From Astrothelium macrocarpum (lineage: Eukaryota; Ascomycota; Dothideomycetes; Trypetheliales; Trypetheliaceae), in the NCBI GenBank assembly GCA_021030915.1, contig JAGEMR010000016.1, forward strand, positions 310,001 through 374,000: a stretch of 64,000 bases of DNA, in the 5' to 3' direction. A model generated the notes under the pieces. That model was not told where the DNA came from and made no database searches. It saw only the letters and a list, made by a program, of their open reading frames with translations. Below are positions 63,618-64,000 of the stretch, piece by piece. The position numbers were made by a program, and so were the translations under genes. The first letter of the stretch is position 1; each line of letters begins with the position of its first letter.

Positions 63618-64000
63618 TCACGACTGATTCCCCTCCGGCAACCTCTCCTCCGCACTCGGCCCCCCAACCGTCCCCCTCGTCCCTCCCTCCCCCGTGTCCA
63701 GAGCCCTCTGCCCCGCAAACTCCGGCTGTCTCGCATCCACCTGCACGCCACCACTGCCAGCCCCGCTCGCGCCGACCCCAGCCAGCCCAGCACCCTCTCG
63801 CTCGCGATGCGCCTTCCCTTCGTGTCTCGCCTCGGCGCTGCTCATGCCCTGGCCCGGGTGTCCCAGGCCCGTGTGCACATCCCCAGAGGTGGCGCCGCCC
63901 AGCGTCGTCGCCGCGTCGGTGCGCAGCGTGTCCTGGTCGGCGTCGGTGGTGGACGAGGTCAGATTGGGTGTCTCCGTGTTGGCGTTGGGCACGAAGGTGC
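63618..64000 (-). CDS. LEA-like hydrophilic protein, 5' end cut off by the window edge
   Basis: The open frame runs in from beyond base 64000 and stops at 63618, so only about 127 C-terminal codons are seen; the GTG near 63992 is probably internal. The product is Gly/Ala/Thr/Glu-rich with an LGGATSGDVHTGLGHPGQGMSSAE segment and a basic EARHEGKAHREREG stretch, no TM segment and no Cys. The DVHTGxGHPGQG motif looks typical of small hydrophilic ascomycete proteins of unknown, possibly stress-related, function. It shares composition but not sequence with the LEA-like gene at 4867-5381. Confidence 0.65.
   Translation of the reverse strand, partial: TFVPNANTETPNLTSSTTDADQDTLRTDAATTLGGATSGDVHTGLGHPGQGMSSAEARHEGKAHREREGAGLAGVGASGAGSGGVQVDARQPEFAGQRALDTGEGGTRGTVGGPSAEERLPEGNQS

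Noticed and set aside
1..64000. CRISPR arrays, insertion sequences or phage-like modules
   Set aside because: The window is eukaryotic nuclear DNA; no regularly spaced repeats with spacers and no transposase or reverse transcriptase frames are seen.

Overview
This is a stretch of nuclear DNA from a filamentous ascomycete (Pezizomycotina). The evidence is the gene density (about one gene per 2 kb), short introns (mostly 50-130 nt) with GT..AG ends and CTAAC/CTGAC-type branch sites, typical fungal families (PDR-type ABC pump, fungal rhodopsin/SAT4-like membrane protein, AsaB/CmcJ-type oxidase, PNP-NACHT-ankyrin STAND protein), and core eukaryotic genes (SAR1, NOP58, CDC123, CWC21, GPI13, an RNA polymerase III subunit, a PUF protein). 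I cannot name the species. Exon boundaries below were read by eye and checked for reading-frame phase; there is no transcript evidence.

Layout. 0-8 kb: a small heat-shock protein with a His/Gly-rich arm and a candidate step-type heat-shock element upstream, then several small genes (a tubby-like hypothetical, an ABM-fold protein, an LEA-like protein, a secreted Cys-rich protein). 8.8-11.9 kb: a seven-exon PUF3-type RNA-binding protein with a complete eight-repeat recognition code, followed by 3 kb without a convincing gene. 14.9-17.1 kb: a divergent pair, a two-TM protein and a Ctr copper transporter, sharing a promoter with two copper-type TGCTCA elements. 18.3-23.5 kb: a PNP-NACHT-ankyrin protein convergent with a SAT4-type seven-TM protein. 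25.4-33.5 kb: a single-TM protein, a DUF4396-type membrane protein with a His-rich loop, and a full-length PDR transporter. 34-41.5 kb: CWC21 and CDC123 (divergent), an uncharacterised Ser/Pro-rich protein, and a dynamin-family GTPase with a probable GC-AG intron. 42.2-49.4 kb: GPI13, a hairpin-containing minisatellite, and a kinase-like protein lacking the canonical catalytic Asp. 50.8-58.5 kb: ARP10-like and NOP58 (divergent), SAR1, the RNA polymerase III subunit RPC17/RPC9, and an AsaB-type oxidase. 61.3-64 kb: an uncharacterised two-exon gene and the cut-off end of an LEA-like gene.

The most unusual item is SAR1. The only reading that restores the conserved 189-residue protein needs a 2-nucleotide exon between two well-formed introns (a microexon or a stwintron-like arrangement), as well as a 12-nt exon. 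There is no CRISPR, no insertion sequence, no tRNA or rRNA gene that I can support, and no sign of a secondary-metabolite cluster beyond isolated accessory genes.
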